From: Bdellovibrionota bacterium
GTDB lineage: Bacteria; Bdellovibrionota; Bdellovibrionia; Bdellovibrionales; JAEYZS01
Direction: 5' to 3'
Assembly (NCBI GenBank): GCA_963169805.1
Contig: CAUJDY010000118.1
Location: 1-53,066, forward strand
Length of the DNA stretch: 53,066 nucleotides
Shown: positions 17,200 to 25,346 of the stretch, one piece after another
How the letters are laid out: each line of letters opens with the position of its first letter
Numbering within the stretch: the first letter of the stretch is position 1
Translations under genes and position numbers: made by a program
Notes under the pieces: model-generated
What the model saw: only the letters and a program-made list of their open reading frames with translations
Told to the model about the DNA's origin: nothing
The model's database searches: none

Positions 17200-17561
17200 C
17201 CAAACAGGTTTTAAAAATATCTGATTATGTTTTGTGGATTCACCTTGGAGTATCCGAAGAAGAGCGAATAAAACCTCAGCAAGTCAATTTGAATATAGAA
17301 ATCAATTTTTTAGAAAATCTTCCGGCATGCGAGACAGACGAAATTAAAAATACGGTTTGCTATGATGAGTTAACCACTCAAATTAGATTTTATGTTCAAG
17401 AAAAACAATTCAAAACCATAGAGTATTTAGCGAAGAAAATCTATGAGCTGACAAAACAAAAGATTATTCAAAAAAATCAAACATTGATTCACATTCACAA
17501 GGTTGCGCCTCCGATGCCGCACATTTTAGGTGGAACACATTTTATTTATGGAGATGCATAA
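17196..17561 (+). CDS. folB: Dihydroneopterin aldolase family protein (FolB-like)
   Basis: A 121-residue protein of FolB size: ISDYVLWIHLGVSEEERIKPQQVNLNIEI is the FolB start, with the active-site Glu region, VCYDELTTQI holds the conserved Tyr, FKTIEYLAKKIYEL the conserved Glu and the C-terminal HKVAPPMP the region of the catalytic Lys. It cleaves dihydroneopterin to 6-hydroxymethyl-dihydropterin in folate synthesis, or epimerises dihydroneopterin triphosphate (FolX). It is coupled to tag by overlap and ends at a hairpin shared with the convergent 17600 gene. Confidence 0.8.
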   Translation: MTKQVLKISDYVLWIHLGVSEEERIKPQQVNLNIEINFLENLPACETDEIKNTVCYDELTTQIRFYVQEKQFKTIEYLAKKIYELTKQKIIQKNQTLIHIHKVAPPMPHILGGTHFIYGDA

Positions 17562-17572
17562 CGCGGATCTAC

Positions 17573-17600
17573 ACCAAACGGTACGGCGTACCTTTTTGGT
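17573..17600. terminator. Hairpin terminator between convergent folB-like and 17600 genes
   Basis: ACCAAA-c-GGTAC / GTACC-tt-TTTGGT form an 11-bp stem with one small internal loop and a GGC loop, directly after the folB stop region and reaching the first base of the minus gene's stop codon. The right arm provides a T run (CCTTTTT) on the plus strand. Confidence 0.65.
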
Positions 17601-18298
17601 TATTTATAAAAGCAAACTTCTACGTAATGAATGGAGGATGGAGTGAGCTCCCACTTCAACGCTATACTAGGCCTAGGCCATTTTTGCTCTAATACCAAGT
17701 GATCAAATATCGTCTGTGGAAAAGTGTATTTATCTGCAAGCGTTGTGATATTATCTTTAGGATCAATTATTATTTGATCTGGCATTTTATTTAAAACATC
17801 CTTCTTTTTAAATGATACTAAATCGTGAAAGCTTGCAACTCGCCTAGCTTGTAAAACACGACTGAGATCCTCTGACCATGCGACATAATTTTGGGTTTTA
17901 AAAAAATTTTTGTAATATATGGGTAACTGGCCAATCACATTAGCGAATATCACTTGGTCGGGGTTGTGAAGATCCAAAATATTTTGTGTTCGTTTAGAAT
18001 CAAGCCTTATTCCATCAAAACTAAATACATCTTCAATAAAATACTTTGGCTTATACTTTAATCCGTGAAATGCCCTAAACAAGACAGGTGCCATTGGATC
18101 TTTATCATAAATTATTATTTCATGAAACTGATCCAAAAATTTATTTGTTATGCAAGCACAGGCCGATCCGCCAAAAATAATTAATTTATTAGATGAAGCG
18201 ATATTCCTCAAAAGTGTTTTTTCTAAGTTCAAAATAAATGGCTGCCATAACTTTCGGTGTCTTAAGGATGTATAATGATAAATTAGATGACTTTGCAC
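17600..18298 (-). CDS. Rossmann-like protein (possible SAM-methyltransferase relative), unknown function
   Basis: The track ORF reaches into the holin-like gene, where it is a shadow. A GTG at 18298, two bases after that gene's stop codon, is a plausible start and gives 232 residues; no clear Shine-Dalgarno is seen and a TTG further in is also possible. The segment NKLIIFGGSACACITNKFL followed by EIIIYDKDP looks like a nucleotide/SAM-binding strand-loop-helix plus acidic strand 2, and VIFANVIGQLP like strand 4 of methyltransferases. No catalytic motif is recognised. It is probably co-transcribed with the holin-like gene. Confidence 0.5.
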   Translation of the reverse strand: MQSHLIYHYTSLRHRKLWQPFILNLEKTLLRNIASSNKLIIFGGSACACITNKFLDQFHEIIIYDKDPMAPVLFRAFHGLKYKPKYFIEDVFSFDGIRLDSKRTQNILDLHNPDQVIFANVIGQLPIYYKNFFKTQNYVAWSEDLSRVLQARRVASFHDLVSFKKKDVLNKMPDQIIIDPKDNITTLADKYTFPQTIFDHLVLEQKWPRPSIALKWELTPSSIHYVEVCFYK

Positions 18299-18300
18299 AG

Positions 18301-18684
18301 TTAAAAATTCAAACCAGTGAAGGTCAATCCCGCACTCATAGCAGGAATACCGAGTACTACATAGAACAAATAATTTACAATCGAGAGTACTATGGCTCCA
18401 AGGATTGCAGAAATCCAACCACTAATCTCAAAACCCGACAACAACCCAGCTGCCAATCTCAAAATAATCGCATTAATAACGAATGTAAAAAAACCTAGTG
18501 TTAAAAAATTTATGGGTATAGATAGAAATAAAAGAGCTGGGCGAATTAAAATGTTAAGAAGGCCTACTACCAAACTTGCAATCATAGCCGTGCCAAAACT
18601 ATTAATTCTAAAACCCGGAACCACGTACGCAACAATAACTAAAACTGCGCTTGATAAAAGCCATTGGCCCAATAACTGTAACAT
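18301..18684 (-). CDS. Phage holin family / DUF360-like small membrane protein
   Basis: A 127-residue protein with four hydrophobic segments; MLQLLGQWLLSSAVLVIVAYVVPGFRI and NILIRPALLFLSIPINFLTLGFFTFVINAI match the 'phage holin family, Phage_holin_4_2' (MvrL-like) proteins that are common on bacterial chromosomes. The name is only by homology; no lysis gene is near. Function unknown. The ATG has GAGGTAAGGA upstream. It is followed, two bases after the stop, by the Rossmann-like gene. Confidence 0.75.
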   Translation of the reverse strand: MLQLLGQWLLSSAVLVIVAYVVPGFRINSFGTAMIASLVVGLLNILIRPALLFLSIPINFLTLGFFTFVINAIILRLAAGLLSGFEISGWISAILGAIVLSIVNYLFYVVLGIPAMSAGLTFTGLNF

Positions 18685-18733
18685 TCCTTACCTCTTTGTA
18701 AATGCGTATTTGATTCATTAAATGCAAAATTCG

Positions 18734-18761
18734 TTGAAGTTTCAACCAGAAAAGGTATTGT
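18734..18761 (+). promoter_or_regulatory. Candidate promoter for the HAD phosphatase gene
   Basis: TTGAAG, 16 bases, TATTGT, then six bases to the ATG at 18768. A weak GAAAAGG lies too far upstream to serve as ribosome site, so a leaderless transcript is predicted. Confidence 0.45.
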
Positions 18762-18767
18762 GCACGA

Positions 18768-19412
18768 ATGACTCATTTACTTGAAAAAGTGCAGCCGTAT
18801 AAACATGTTATCTGGGACTGGAATGGAACCCTCCTAAATGATACACATCACACAGTTGAAGCAATTTGTGCACTTCTTGAGAAAGACGGTCTTCCCCTAA
18901 TTGACGTCCCAAAGTATAAAGAAGTTTTTAAATTTCCAGTAAAAGACTACTACTGGGATTTAGGTTATGATCTCAACACCCACTCTTTTGAAGAGCTCTG
19001 CAAAAGGTTTATCAACGAGTACAACCATAGCAGGGCCAAAAAAGCTCAGCTTTTTGAGGGCGTTCATGATGTCTTGCCCGTAATTAAAAGCACCAAAAAG
19101 CAGTCCATTTTATCTGCAGCAGAACAAAACCATCTACATGATATTGTGAGGCACTTCGATATTCACCATCACTTTGACCATATATTTGGAATAGATAATC
19201 ACTATGCAGCCAGCAAAGTAGAACGCGGATTAGAACTTATGGAAGAGGCTAAAGTTTGTAAATCTGAAACCATCATGATTGGCGATACAGATCATGACTT
19301 TGAGGTAGCAGAAAAACTTGGCATTGAAATTCTACTCATAGCTGATGGTCACCAATCCTACGAAAGACTCAAGAAAATCCACACTAATGTTTTAGAGACA
19401 AGATTCCTCTAA
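18768..19412 (+). CDS. HAD-family phosphatase (phosphoglycolate-phosphatase-like)
   Basis: A 214-residue cytosolic protein with HAD motif I as VIWDWNGTLLND (nucleophile Asp17; the second acid is Asn, as in a known DWNG subgroup), a helical cap, and motif III/IV as ASKVERG and IMIGDTDHDFEVAEKLGI. It would hydrolyse a small phosphate ester. The Asn at the second position may change activity and deserves care. The gene is convergent with the lipoprotein gene 27 bases downstream. Confidence 0.85.
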   Translation: MTHLLEKVQPYKHVIWDWNGTLLNDTHHTVEAICALLEKDGLPLIDVPKYKEVFKFPVKDYYWDLGYDLNTHSFEELCKRFINEYNHSRAKKAQLFEGVHDVLPVIKSTKKQSILSAAEQNHLHDIVRHFDIHHHFDHIFGIDNHYAASKVERGLELMEEAKVCKSETIMIGDTDHDFEVAEKLGIEILLIADGHQSYERLKKIHTNVLETRFL

Positions 19413-19439
19413 CCATTGCCTTCATTTTTTGAAAACAAA

Positions 19440-20018
19440 TTAAGGTAATTTGCCTATAATTTCCCTTTTTAGTACCTCTAACAGCATTTTGAGAATTGCA
19501 GATACAATTGGATTTCCAGATTGATCAATCTTATCTTCAATCTTCTGAAATAACTGCTCCAGCAAATCTTTAATAGAGAAATTTATACTATTCAGACGAT
19601 CTTTTAGTTTTTGGATGACCTCAAGAGCTTTCTCTAAACGCTCAATCAATTTTTTATGAGAAGGATTTGCTGGATCAAGCTTTGATATCTGATCTTTAAT
19701 TTTAGCCTCAAAATCGTCCAACATTTTTTTAATATTATCAAAGTAGGATTTTAAATTTTTAACTAAGTCTTTTAATCCTCCCAATTTCATTTTAAGAGGA
19801 GATGTCATTGCAAGCTTTTGAATTTCACTCTCAATGTGAAGAGCTTCTAACTCTGCAGTCTCTATCTCTGCCTGTATCTTTTGAAACTCAGGAGAATCCG
19901 TTACCTCTAATCCACTTTCTGTATCTACAAGCTGCGGACTTAAGGATGAATAGTTTTTCCCACAAGCTACTGTTAGTAAAAACATCACAGATAAGATCAA
20001 ACGCAAGAGTTTGTTCAT
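19440..20018 (-). CDS. Coiled-coil lipoprotein, unknown function
   Basis: The true start is the ATG at 20018 with CGAGG seven bases upstream; it opens a lipoprotein signal with lipobox LTVAC (MNKLLRLILSVMFLLTVACGK). The mature part of about 172 residues is almost entirely charged helix (IQAEIETAELEALHIESEIQKL, IKKMLDDFEAKIKDQISKL, ERLEKALEVIQKLKDRL), so a long coiled coil in the periplasm or at the outer membrane is expected. No enzyme domain. It is a single gene. Confidence 0.65.
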   Translation of the reverse strand: MNKLLRLILSVMFLLTVACGKNYSSLSPQLVDTESGLEVTDSPEFQKIQAEIETAELEALHIESEIQKLAMTSPLKMKLGGLKDLVKNLKSYFDNIKKMLDDFEAKIKDQISKLDPANPSHKKLIERLEKALEVIQKLKDRLNSINFSIKDLLEQLFQKIEDKIDQSGNPIVSAILKMLLEVLKREIIGKLP

Positions 20019-20188
20019 AAAAACCTCGTAAACACTTATATTCATAAAATATACCAAGCCGTTCTCGGTTAATTGATATCTGAAGTAAAAAATGGATTAA
20101 ATTTTGTTTAGCCGTTTAACCCTGTCCTAATTTTCATCAGAAAAGAGTAATTTATTGAAGGTTTAATTGTCCTGATTTGAAACAAAAA

Positions 20189-21766
20189 CTAGAGAATTTG
20201 AAGTTCACTATCCCCTGTTGCTGCTTTTAATTCTAAAACAAACTTGGTATTTTGACTTTTATTGTCTAAGTATAAATCACCATGATTATGCTTTGCTAAG
20301 CTATGAGAAATACTCAGCCCAATTCCCATTCCCATGCCAACCGGCTTTGTAGTAAAAAAGGGCTGAAGAATTTTTGATTGTATATTGTGTGGTATGCCTT
20401 TTCCTGAATCGACAACCTGTATACGAATATTATCAGAAACAATATTAACAGAAATTCGAATCCATTTTTCAGGAAGATTCACAACAGCATCAAATGCATT
20501 CGTTAGAAGATTTGAAATAATCTGATTCACTTCAATTGGATTGCACTGAACCATAACTTCTGGAATAGAGTCAATTTTCAGTTCAACTCCTGCATTTTTT
20601 AGCTTCTCATTGTAGACATCAAGTACTTCTTGAAAAATAGACTCGAGCGTAACTTCTTCAAAAGTAAATTCATTGGCCTTGTAACTAAGTTTTTTGAGAC
20701 TTGATATAATTTTGGCAATTCTAAATATAATTTGATCCATTCTATCAAGATGCTGCAAAGAAGATTCCCGCACATCCACTCCAAGTTCTTTTCTTAAAAT
20801 ATGAATTTTTCCACTCAGTATTGCGAGAGGATTATTAATCTCATGGGCTATTCCACTGGCCATTTCTCCAAGAGCCATAAGTTTAGACGAGTTTGCAAGT
20901 AGAGTTGCCTGGCTCGTTATGATTTTTTGTCTATCGTGCGCCTCTCTCAAAAAGTAATAGAGCACGGACACTAACACTGCAATCAAAAATGAGAGTAAAA
21001 GGGCAAGCTTGTCGTCTAACAAGTTAAGCGTCGCAATTAAATCTTGTGTGGGCTCTACATGAATCCGAGTCTTTTTACCTTGCAGTAAGAAACTTTCATT
21101 ATGAGCAAAAGTTGCATCTCCTGGCTTTTGATCGGATTTGTACATCAGAGTATCGTCTTCAAAAATAGAGACTGCAAAGCGATCGTTTTCAATAATCCCT
21201 TTTAAAAAAGAGTAGGTATCAATTGTAAAGTAGTAGTAACCCTTGAAAGTGCCAGCTCTAAAGAGTGGAACAGCTAATCCATATCCATAAAAACCACTCT
21301 GTAATTTTTTATAGGATGTCGCGACCACTGTTTTTTCTTTCTTTATACGTTCAATAATTTCCCGAGAGATATGTTTATTGACCTCTTTGATAAAACTAGG
21401 ATCATTCGGAAAACGCCACCTCAGAACATTGTTTTCATCAACCCAGCCAGCCGTTCTAATTGAACTGTTTGATTCCACCGTATACTTAGCAAATTGCATC
21501 CATTCGCCATGAGTGACTTGCCGCTGGTATCTCCAATATCTTTCAAAATCATTCAAAACTTGCAACTTGAGAGCTGCCGCACTTGAGATCTTCTCGACTA
21601 AATACTTTGAGTAGATTTGTGATAATTTTAGAAGCTGACTGGATTCTGACTTTCGGATGATTCCACTCAAGAAAAATCCAACTAACATCAGAGATACAAA
21701 AATAGCCGCAGAAACACGCGCATGCTTATTTGAAAGATAATAGTTCAGACGTCTTCTATGTGGCAT
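20189..21766 (-). CDS. CHASE-type sensor histidine kinase
   Basis: A 525-residue membrane kinase: TM1 at residues about 18-38, a periplasmic CHASE-like sensor of roughly 200 residues (RYWRYQRQVTHGEW, SSIRTAGWVDENNVLRW, YGLAVPLFRAGTFKGYYYFTID), TM2 near 250-275, then HisKA with GEMASGIAHEINNPLAIL (phosphoacceptor His308) and a complete HATPase_c (N box NLLTNAFDAVV, G1 DSGKGIP, G2 GMGMGIGLSIS). The core is of the PAS-less HisKA type also seen in the 23816 kinase. It is divergent from a second CHASE-like kinase across a 120-base region with a repeat; no regulator is adjacent, so its partner is elsewhere or the 23439 receiver. Confidence 0.85.
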   Translation of the reverse strand: MPHRRRLNYYLSNKHARVSAAIFVSLMLVGFFLSGIIRKSESSQLLKLSQIYSKYLVEKISSAAALKLQVLNDFERYWRYQRQVTHGEWMQFAKYTVESNSSIRTAGWVDENNVLRWRFPNDPSFIKEVNKHISREIIERIKKEKTVVATSYKKLQSGFYGYGLAVPLFRAGTFKGYYYFTIDTYSFLKGIIENDRFAVSIFEDDTLMYKSDQKPGDATFAHNESFLLQGKKTRIHVEPTQDLIATLNLLDDKLALLLSFLIAVLVSVLYYFLREAHDRQKIITSQATLLANSSKLMALGEMASGIAHEINNPLAILSGKIHILRKELGVDVRESSLQHLDRMDQIIFRIAKIISSLKKLSYKANEFTFEEVTLESIFQEVLDVYNEKLKNAGVELKIDSIPEVMVQCNPIEVNQIISNLLTNAFDAVVNLPEKWIRISVNIVSDNIRIQVVDSGKGIPHNIQSKILQPFFTTKPVGMGMGIGLSISHSLAKHNHGDLYLDNKSQNTKFVLELKAATGDSELQIL

Positions 21767-21774
21767 CTACTTAT

Positions 21775-21861
21775 GATGCTACGAATAATACACCATTAAA
21801 AGCCCCCCCAGACTTATTCAAGACATAAATACGCTTGATCACCGGTGTATTTAGAAGCATC
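21775..21861. promoter_or_regulatory. Imperfect inverted repeat in the divergent kinase promoter region
   Basis: The composite GATGCT-N7-ATACACC (21775-21794) is mirrored by GGTGTAT-N5-AGCATC (21844-21861), so both kinase genes carry the same element in the same orientation relative to their starts. Such mirrored pairs are typical of regulator sites shared by divergent genes. On the minus side it overlaps a possible -10. Its regulator is unknown. Confidence 0.45.
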
Positions 21862-21886
21862 CTAGAAATATTAAGGAATCATTAAG

Positions 21887-23425
21887 ATGCTAACAAAGCT
21901 ATGTAAAGATAAAAAACTTATTTGCGTGGCCGGCTTTTTAACGGTTTTTGTTTTTTTAAGCTGCCTCTTTACTTTGTATCGCTTCGCCGAAAGTCGAGCT
22001 TTAGAGCGCTATGACGATTTTGTTCAAGTACAGATTGCCAGACGACTTCAAGAAGTCATTTCATCGAGAGTTGCCTTCCTTACAACCCTCGCAAATTACT
22101 TTAAAACCAACGATATCGTAGATGAAAAAACATATGCTTTGCACGCTGCTAAATTCTCTGAACACCTTCCAGAATTCTATGCCATCAATTGGATAGATCC
22201 AGAAGGCGTAATTCGATGGGTCTATCCCGAGGAAAGAAACAAAGACGCCAAAGATAAAAACTTACTCAAAAGAGAAGAGCTCGCTACCTATTTGCTAAAA
22301 GCAAAGGAAGAAAGACAATACGTGCTATCTCATGTCGTCAAGTTGTACCAAGGGCCGCGTGGTTTTACATTTTATTACCCCATATTTCAGAATAAATTCA
22401 AAGGATGGCTCAACGGAGTTTTTACTTATGAAGACATACTAAGAGAATTTATTATTCAAAATGATTTTGATCAGTTTAATATTCTGATACAAGACTTAGA
22501 AACAAATTATTCAACGTTTGAGTTTGGAGAGGTCAATAAAAGCTCTGTTCAACCATTTGAATTTAACGTTCTCAACCAAAAATTTGCGATCTATATAGAA
22601 CCAAAAAAGAATTTTTTAGATTACTCACAGAATATAACAACAGTACTCATTTATTTATCCTCGCTTATAGTCTCTCTGATTCTAACCTACTTTATCTACA
22701 AAATATCGACGCAAAATGATCTTTTAGAGAGAATGAATGCAAAGCTTAGGCTTTCTAACTCAATTGTTGGGGTTTTAACTCATGATTTTTCAAATCAAAT
22801 CTTAATAGTAGAAAATAATATCAATAAACTGAGACTAAATCCTAATGATGAGTCCGTTCTGCAGAAGCTTTCAAAAATCCTAAAGAACCAGACAGATATT
22901 ATAAGAAAAGTAAATGAGCTGAGAAAAAAAGATTACGAACAAACTGATTTTAAACTAGCAAAGACAAATGTCATAGAACAAATTAAAGCATCCCTAGAGA
23001 CTTTCGAATCTAAAATTTTAGATAAAAAGATATTGGTAAATTTTAGATTCGACTCTACAGATTTATCTATTATGACAGATTCTATCTATTTTCAGAATAA
23101 CGTTTTGAATAATATTATTTCAAATGCAATAAAGTTTTCTCACGAAAAAGGAAAAATAGAAATTTATGCATTTAAAAACCTATCTAAAGTTGTTATTGAA
23201 GTTAGAGACTACGGAGTAGGAATTCCAAGAGATCGTTTAAAGCACATCAAAAGCTTCGAAAGAATAACAAGCACAAAAGGTACTCTTGGCGAAGAAGGCA
23301 CTGGTTTTGGATTTATGCAGGTTAAAACTTTTGTAGAAATTTTTGGTGGAACATTTGACATTCAATCTGGAACAGTTGAAGTGAGCCAAGGGACTCTTGC
23401 AATTTTAAGTTTTCCAATCGCATAA
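21887..23425 (+). CDS. CHASE-type sensor histidine kinase with atypical H-box
   Basis: A 512-residue membrane kinase with the same architecture as its divergent neighbour: TM1 at residues about 12-31, CHASE-like periplasmic sensor (FYAINWIDPEGVIRWVYP, GFTFYYPIFQNKFKGWLNGVF), TM2 near 247-268, HisKA-like dimerisation helix, HATPase_c (NVLNNIISNAIKFS, DYGVGIP, GTGFGFMQV). The putative phosphoacceptor is His299 in LTHDFSNQILIVENN rather than HExxNP, which marks a different HisKA subtype. AAGGA precedes the ATG. No partner regulator adjoins on the same strand. The two kinases likely arose from related ancestors and may sense similar ligands. Confidence 0.85.
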   Translation: MLTKLCKDKKLICVAGFLTVFVFLSCLFTLYRFAESRALERYDDFVQVQIARRLQEVISSRVAFLTTLANYFKTNDIVDEKTYALHAAKFSEHLPEFYAINWIDPEGVIRWVYPEERNKDAKDKNLLKREELATYLLKAKEERQYVLSHVVKLYQGPRGFTFYYPIFQNKFKGWLNGVFTYEDILREFIIQNDFDQFNILIQDLETNYSTFEFGEVNKSSVQPFEFNVLNQKFAIYIEPKKNFLDYSQNITTVLIYLSSLIVSLILTYFIYKISTQNDLLERMNAKLRLSNSIVGVLTHDFSNQILIVENNINKLRLNPNDESVLQKLSKILKNQTDIIRKVNELRKKDYEQTDFKLAKTNVIEQIKASLETFESKILDKKILVNFRFDSTDLSIMTDSIYFQNNVLNNIISNAIKFSHEKGKIEIYAFKNLSKVVIEVRDYGVGIPRDRLKHIKSFERITSTKGTLGEEGTGFGFMQVKTFVEIFGGTFDIQSGTVEVSQGTLAILSFPIA

Positions 23426-23438
23426 GAAGCGTACAGAT

Positions 23439-23819
23439 CTACAGAGTAGGGCGTGCCTTAAAATCCTCAACAATTTTTTTTACAAGATCTTTTAGCTGAA
23501 AGGGTTTTGTAAATAAACCCATGGCACCCATCGCAACAGCATCCTCATGTTTAAGGTCAGGATAGCCACTAATAAAGTAAAATGGGGGAATTTTAATATC
23601 ACTTTTCTTAATATTCTTTAAAAACTCTTTACCGTCCATTATTGGCATGCGTATATCAGAAATAATAACATCAGTAGGAAATACTTTAAATATCTTAAGC
23701 GCTTGTGCGCCATTTTCTGCTTCCTGAACTATAAATTTATGATACTCAAATTCTGTTCGCAAAATATCTCTAATATCTTTTTCATCATCTACGACTAATA
23801 CACTCTGAACCATACTCAC
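23439..23819 (-). CDS. Receiver-only response regulator
   Basis: A 126-residue CheY-like receiver domain with no output domain: the acidic pair Asp11-Asp12, phosphoacceptor Asp55 in IISDIRMPIMDG, a Ser near 84 and Lys105 in GLFTKPF are all present. It would relay phosphate or act by protein contact. Its start overlaps the stop of the PAS kinase gene by four bases (ATGA), so kinase and receiver are made together and the kinase is the likely donor. It is convergent with the 21887 kinase. Confidence 0.92.
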   Translation of the reverse strand: MSMVQSVLVVDDEKDIRDILRTEFEYHKFIVQEAENGAQALKIFKVFPTDVIISDIRMPIMDGKEFLKNIKKSDIKIPPFYFISGYPDLKHEDAVAMGAMGLFTKPFQLKDLVKKIVEDFKARPTL

Positions 23820-25279
23820 TTCCGCGAAAGTGGCAGTTGAATTACGAACGTTGTATTCTTCTGTGAGGGATCATAGAGAAGAACTCCTCCATGTTCACTT
23901 ATAATACGACGTGAAATACTCAAGCCAAGTCCGGTTCCTTTTCCTTGTTGTTTTGTTGTAAAGAAGGGCTCCAAAATTTTTGCCTGTATCTCTTTTGGCA
24001 CTCCAGATCCAGAATCAACAACACTCAAACGAATATTAGATGGCTGTACATCTACGCGAACTTCAATCCACTTCTTTTTTAAATTTTGAATTGCATCGAT
24101 ACTATTTGCAATCAAATTTACAATAACTTGTTCAATTTGCACCGGGCGACACTGTATCTGAATCTTATCGCTTATTTCGGGTAACCTAAACTCAATTTGA
24201 TTTGATTTGATTTTCAAAGACATCATATTTGAAACTTCGTTCATGATTTGAGATAGCCTTACATTTTCAAAGGGCTCCTTGTCAAATCTAGCAAGTGATT
24301 TAAGTCCTGCCACAATATTTGAAATACGGCTTGTAGTAGCAATAATTTTTTCTGCATTTTGCTTAATAAAATCCAGAGATACATCGCCTCTCTCGATCTG
24401 TAAAAGTATTCTTTCTGCATTTCCTTGTATGATCGCCAAGGGATTATTAATTTCATGAGCTATACCTGCAGAAATTTCTCCAAGGGTTGCTAACTGCGAG
24501 TTTGCAATCATTTTATCTAAATAAAATCGCAACTGGTCTTTCTTAATTTTATCCTGGGTTATATCTTTGAAAACTCCAAATAACTCCGAAACCTCACCCT
24601 TATTATTATAAATTGGATACCCCGTAGTGTGAACCCACTTGCTCTGATTATCTTTGCTTTTAAAGGGAAGCTCCACATCCCAAGGAGTACCACTTTTTAT
24701 GCCATCTTCCACGAGCTTAGAAATGGTCTTTTGAGCCTCACCCGGATAAAACTTAATTGCTTTTTTAACCGGAACAGTTTTAGTTACTGGCAATCCATAA
24801 ATTCTAAAGACCTCATCAGACCATGCCACACTGTTATCTTTAACATTAACAACCCACCACCCAATCTTTCCTATTTTCTGCATTTCTTTTTCAATTTGTG
24901 TATGTTTCATCTCCTGAGTAATGTTGCGGGCTGTGCAATAATACATATTACCCACTTTTTTTGCAGACCAATCCAGATAGGAAATTGTCCCATCTTTATG
25001 TACGTAGCGATTTACAAAATGATCAAGTCTCTTAGATTTTTTGTAGTACTTTTTTAAATCTATTGTCTTTTGACGATCTTCTGGGTGTATGTAATCAAGA
25101 CATTTCTTTCCTATAAGCTTTGAAACTTTAAAGCCTAATATCTTTTCCCACTCATCGTTTAAATAAACAAAGGTTCCTTGGTAATCTATAATTGTAAGTA
25201 GGTAATTACTAAGATCTACAAGTTTAAGGGGATCTATTTTTTGCTTTGAAACTTCATTTTTTCTAATAATTTTAACCAT
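23816..25279 (-). CDS. Soluble PAS-PAS sensor histidine kinase
   Basis: A 487-residue kinase with no signal peptide or TM segment. Residues about 15-130 form a PAS domain (TFVYLNDEWEKILGFKVSKLIGKKCLDYIHPEDR), residues 130-250 a second PAS/PAC (GWWVVNVKDNSVAWSDEVFRIYGLP, then GEVSELFGVFKDITQDK), then HisKA with LGEISAGIAHEINNPLAII (His275) and HATPase_c (NLIANSIDAIQ, DSGSGVPKEI, GKGTGLGLSIS). It senses a cytoplasmic cue, perhaps redox or a small ligand. The downstream receiver overlaps by four bases and is its likely partner. Confidence 0.92.
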   Translation of the reverse strand: MVKIIRKNEVSKQKIDPLKLVDLSNYLLTIIDYQGTFVYLNDEWEKILGFKVSKLIGKKCLDYIHPEDRQKTIDLKKYYKKSKRLDHFVNRYVHKDGTISYLDWSAKKVGNMYYCTARNITQEMKHTQIEKEMQKIGKIGWWVVNVKDNSVAWSDEVFRIYGLPVTKTVPVKKAIKFYPGEAQKTISKLVEDGIKSGTPWDVELPFKSKDNQSKWVHTTGYPIYNNKGEVSELFGVFKDITQDKIKKDQLRFYLDKMIANSQLATLGEISAGIAHEINNPLAIIQGNAERILLQIERGDVSLDFIKQNAEKIIATTSRISNIVAGLKSLARFDKEPFENVRLSQIMNEVSNMMSLKIKSNQIEFRLPEISDKIQIQCRPVQIEQVIVNLIANSIDAIQNLKKKWIEVRVDVQPSNIRLSVVDSGSGVPKEIQAKILEPFFTTKQQGKGTGLGLSISRRIISEHGGVLLYDPSQKNTTFVIQLPLSRK

Positions 25280-25346
25280 AATACCCGTACCTTGATATTT
25301 GTGAAATGTACTATTCAGTTGATTAAGATACTGCTAGAAGAATACC

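Noticed and set aside
18301-18684. Prophage lysis module suggested by the 'holin' family name
   Set aside because: No endolysin, portal, capsid or integrase genes are near; this family is widespread as an ordinary chromosomal membrane protein.
18238-18721. Plus-strand ORFs opposite the holin-like gene
   Set aside because: Shadows of the minus-strand membrane protein; no ribosome sites.
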